Source: a virus. From it: DNA of 29,959 nucleotides. The notes beneath the pieces were generated by a model. It saw nothing but the letters and a program-made list of their open reading frames with translations. It had not been told where the DNA came from and ran no database searches. This document shows positions 28,886-29,959 of this stretch, piece after piece. How positions within the stretch are numbered: the stretch's first letter is position 1; each line of letters starts with the position of its first letter. A program made the translations under genes and the position numbers. The DNA lies in IMG/VR virus record IMGVR_UViG_3300029955_000104, positions 1 to 29,959 of that record; one strand, written 5' to 3'.

Positions 28886-28982
28886 CGCAGGGTGGAGCAA
28901 AAGTAGCTTGCTTGGCTCATGGCTTTTTCAGGCCAACGAGATAACCAAGAGGTAGTCGGAGCGTTACCGGCCCCTGTAACCA
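28886..28982 (+). tRNA. Initiator tRNA-fMet(CAT) with a 22-nt insertion in the anticodon loop
   Basis: Acceptor CGCAGGG/CCCTGTA with a C1-A72 mismatch, the mark of bacterial initiator tRNAs; D arm GAGC-AAAAGTA-GCTT, and TAGCTT...CTCAT...AACCAAGAGGTAGTCGG align with E. coli tRNA-fMet. The perfect stem CTTGG/CCAAG encloses a 29-nt loop: CTCAT, then 22 nt at 28921-28942 with a TGGC/GCCA mini-hairpin, then AA. Removing the 22 nt restores CTCATAA. T loop AGCGTTA, AACCA end. Confidence 0.88.
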
Positions 28983-28986
28983 AAAT

Positions 28987-29061
28987 CAGATACGAGGAAG
29001 ACAGTAATCCGCCTACTTGGGGTGTAGGAAATACCGAATGCAACCTTCGGGTATCTGACCA
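28987..29061 (+). tRNA. tRNA-Pro(GGG)
   Basis: Acceptor CAGATAC/GTATCTG, D stem GGA/TCC, anticodon arm CCTAC-TTGGGGT-GTAGG, T arm CCGAA-TGCAACC-TTCGG, ACCA end. Confidence 0.92.
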
Positions 29062-29137
29062 TCAGAAGAGTGAAACGGAATTCATTCGCGGCTCATAACC
29101 GTTGAGATAGTTGGTTCGACTCCAACTTCTGAAACCA
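29062..29137 (+). tRNA. tRNA-Met or tRNA-Ile2 (CAT)
   Basis: This abuts the previous CCA with no spacer. Anticodon loop CTCATAA, T arm GTTGG-TTCGACT-CCAAC and D loop with GG: one of only two tRNAs here with the standard elbow. Acceptor TCAGAA/TTCTGA, ACCA end. Confidence 0.87.
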
Positions 29138-29212
29138 CGCAGTATAGTATAAAATTAGTACACTCCCGCGTTCATGGGAGAGGCTGACGTGAGACTCGTC
29201 ATGCTGCAACCA
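29138..29212 (+). tRNA. Atypical tRNA with 8-nt anticodon loop and C1-A72
   Basis: This abuts the previous tRNA. Acceptor CGCAGTA/TGCTGCA with a C1-A72 mismatch, D stem GTAT/GTAC, anticodon stem CTCCC/GGGAG with 8-nt loop GCGTTCAT, T arm TGACG-TGAGACT-CGTCA, ACCA end. The anticodon cannot be fixed. Confidence 0.75.
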
Positions 29213-29236
29213 TAAAAAAGAACTGTTTATGAAAAT

Positions 29237-29310
29237 GGGAGTGTGGTGTAATAGTAGCACGAGTGCCTGTCGAGCATTTAGCAGGGGAGCGTAACCCCTT
29301 ACTCCCGCCA
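29237..29310 (+). tRNA. tRNA-Asp(GTC), first copy
   Basis: Acceptor GGGAGTG/TACTCCC, anticodon arm AGTGC-CTGTCGA-GCATT, T arm AGGGG-AGCGTAA-CCCCT, GCCA end; D loop AG. Confidence 0.93.
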
Positions 29311-29410
29311 TTACATCAAAGAGAAACGGCCCGCAAGGGTACATTGTCCGTCTTTCAATAGCGGCTTTACTCCTAGTGACCATGTAACGGGTTAGCCCGA
29401 TATAGCTTTT
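29311..29410 (+). other. Structured spacer of unknown function
   Basis: No gene is seen. The stretch can fold AAAG..ACGG/CCGT.CTTT around CCC-GCAA-GGG (GNRA loop), and CGGG-TTAG-CCCG near its end; TTACAT and ATGTAA could close it. A GACCA occurs at 29377-29381 but no matching acceptor is found. It may be a degenerate tRNA or a small RNA. Confidence 0.35.
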
Positions 29411-29567
29411 GGGTGAGTAGTCAAGAGAGACGAAAGACACCAGCATCTAAGCTGGAATAGAAATTAGTATGTGGTGGCGACAGGAGAAATAAGCATGAAT
29501 AAACCTCCTGCTGGCGCTATCAACAGCTAATCGAACACCGGGGGTTAAAATCCTTCCTTGCCCACCA
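29411..29567 (+). tRNA. 157-nt tRNA-like gene with 29-nt anticodon loop and long variable region
   Basis: Acceptor GGGTGAG/CTTGCCC, ACCA end and T arm GGGGG-TTAAAAT-CCTTC are clear. CACCA (29438-29442) and TGGTG (29472-29476) can form the anticodon stem around 29 nt, though CCAGC/GCTGG is an alternative. A 63-nt variable region holds a CAGGAG/CTCCTG stem. The identity cannot be read. Confidence 0.55.
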
Positions 29568-29572
29568 ATTTT

Positions 29573-29648
29573 GGATAGGAGTTTGAAAAGTATCAATACT
29601 TGATTGTCAATCAAGTTTAAGCGGGCGCGATACCCGTCCTATCCGCCA
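29573..29648 (+). tRNA. tRNA-Asp(GTC), second copy
   Basis: Acceptor GGATAGG/CCTATCC, anticodon arm CTTGA-TTGTCAA-TCAAG, T arm GCGGG-CGCGATA-CCCGT, GCCA end. It differs clearly in sequence from the first Asp tRNA. Confidence 0.93.
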
Positions 29649-29652
29649 TGTT

Positions 29653-29784
29653 GAGCGTTGTGGCGAAATTAGCAGACGCGCTGGTTACAAAGGAAGTCCT
29701 TCAAGCTTCCCTAGACTGGTGGCAAACGGACGAATTGAAGCGTCGAGAGTTGCCTTATAGGTGCAAATCCTATCAAACTCACCA
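29653..29784 (+). tRNA. tRNA-Leu-like gene with 29-nt anticodon loop and extended variable arm
   Basis: TGGCGAAATTAGCAGACGCG matches a class II tRNA-Leu D arm. CTGGT/ACTGG encloses a 29-nt loop (29686-29714) with an inner GGAAG/CTTCC hairpin. The variable arm has GGCAA/TTGCC and GACG/CGTC stems. T arm ATAGG-TGCAAAT-CCTAT, ACCA end. The acceptor GAG..TTG/CAA.CTC has an internal mismatch. The anticodon depends on how the loop is processed. Confidence 0.65.
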
Positions 29785-29843
29785 TCTCAGAGAGTTAGTA
29801 TGTCGGACTGCTCTCCAATCACCCAAAAAATGAAAGGAAAGCA

Positions 29844-29959
29844 ATGAAAAAAGTAATAGCAATCGTATTAACTATGTTATTCCTAACTTGTAGTAGTCCA
29901 GCATCCAGTTGGTTTTCTCGTCACAAGTTCGGATACAATAAACCTAGAACAATCGTAGC
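29844..29959 (+). CDS. Small lipoprotein, C-terminus cut by window edge
   Basis: The frame starts at an ATG with an AAAGGAAA ribosome site 5 nt upstream and is open to the window end (38 codons). It begins MKKVIAIVLTMLFLTCSSPA, a lipoprotein signal peptide with lipobox FLTC, followed by SSWFSRHKFGYNKPRTIV. It should be exported and lipid-anchored. It could be an outer spanin subunit or an exclusion lipoprotein, but too little is visible. Confidence 0.75.
   Translation, partial: MKKVIAIVLTMLFLTCSSPASSWFSRHKFGYNKPRTIV

Noticed and set aside
29093-29446. Minus-strand 117-codon frame
   Set aside because: It covers four tRNA or structured elements on the other strand and lacks promoter and ribosome site.
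29648-29833. 61-codon frame across the tRNA-Leu-like gene
   Set aside because: Its sequence is explained by tRNA arms; there is no ribosome site and no protein-like composition.

Overview
The window reads as part of a large tailed double-stranded DNA phage genome. There are no ribosomal or housekeeping genes. Genes are packed end to end with 1-30 nt overlaps, and phage-type enzymes dominate: class II ribonucleotide reductase, dUTPase, dNMP kinase, a gp55-like sigma factor, an SSB-like protein, ATP DNA ligase, RNA ligases and a polynucleotide kinase. Five homing-type endonuclease genes (four HNH, one LAGLIDADG) interrupt the gene order, and about 20 tRNA genes or tRNA-like elements fill the right end. 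The host cannot be named. The genome uses TTGACA/TATAAT-like promoters and few strong Shine-Dalgarno sites.

Layout. Positions 1-16166 are all on the minus strand. From the divergent centre outwards they hold a small DNA-binding candidate, a nucleoside-deoxyribosyltransferase-like protein, dNMP kinase, sigma factor, SSB-like protein, SEC-C protein, a glycosyltransferase, small proteins, a LAGLIDADG endonuclease, dUTPase, NrdJ, and then a surface-sugar block: a GT9-like enzyme, a GT4-like enzyme, a ColD-like sugar 3-dehydratase, two GT2 enzymes and GDP-mannose 4,6-dehydratase. Positions 16167-16517 are a divergent control region with long inverted repeats. Positions 16518-25848 run on the plus strand: a membrane protein, a T4 Rnl1-like RNA ligase whose 5' end was displaced by an HNH gene, DUF5662-like and zinc-finger proteins, an ABC-ATPase/GNAT fusion, a second RNA ligase, another HNH gene, a NADAR protein, DNA ligase, a PNK-like kinase, a metallophosphoesterase and a SLOG-type protein. 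Positions 25849-29959 carry two promoters, an RNA with the conserved core and pseudoknot order of bacterial RNase P RNA, then the tRNA array with small membrane-protein genes and an HNH gene embedded in it. The start of a lipoprotein gene closes the window.

The most interesting unit is the right half. An RNase P-like RNA, about two dozen tRNA or tRNA-like genes, and RNA end-healing and sealing enzymes (kinase, phosphoesterase, two ligases) lie next to each other, which suggests a phage-encoded tRNA production and repair system. The tRNAs are peculiar. In most of them G18/U55 is replaced by A18/G55. Several have anticodon loops of 6, 8 or 11 nt, and the initiator-type tRNA has 22 nt inserted in its anticodon loop. 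A second theme is promoter geometry: many starts lie 5-8 nt after a TGTAAA-like -10 box, so the messages are probably leaderless.
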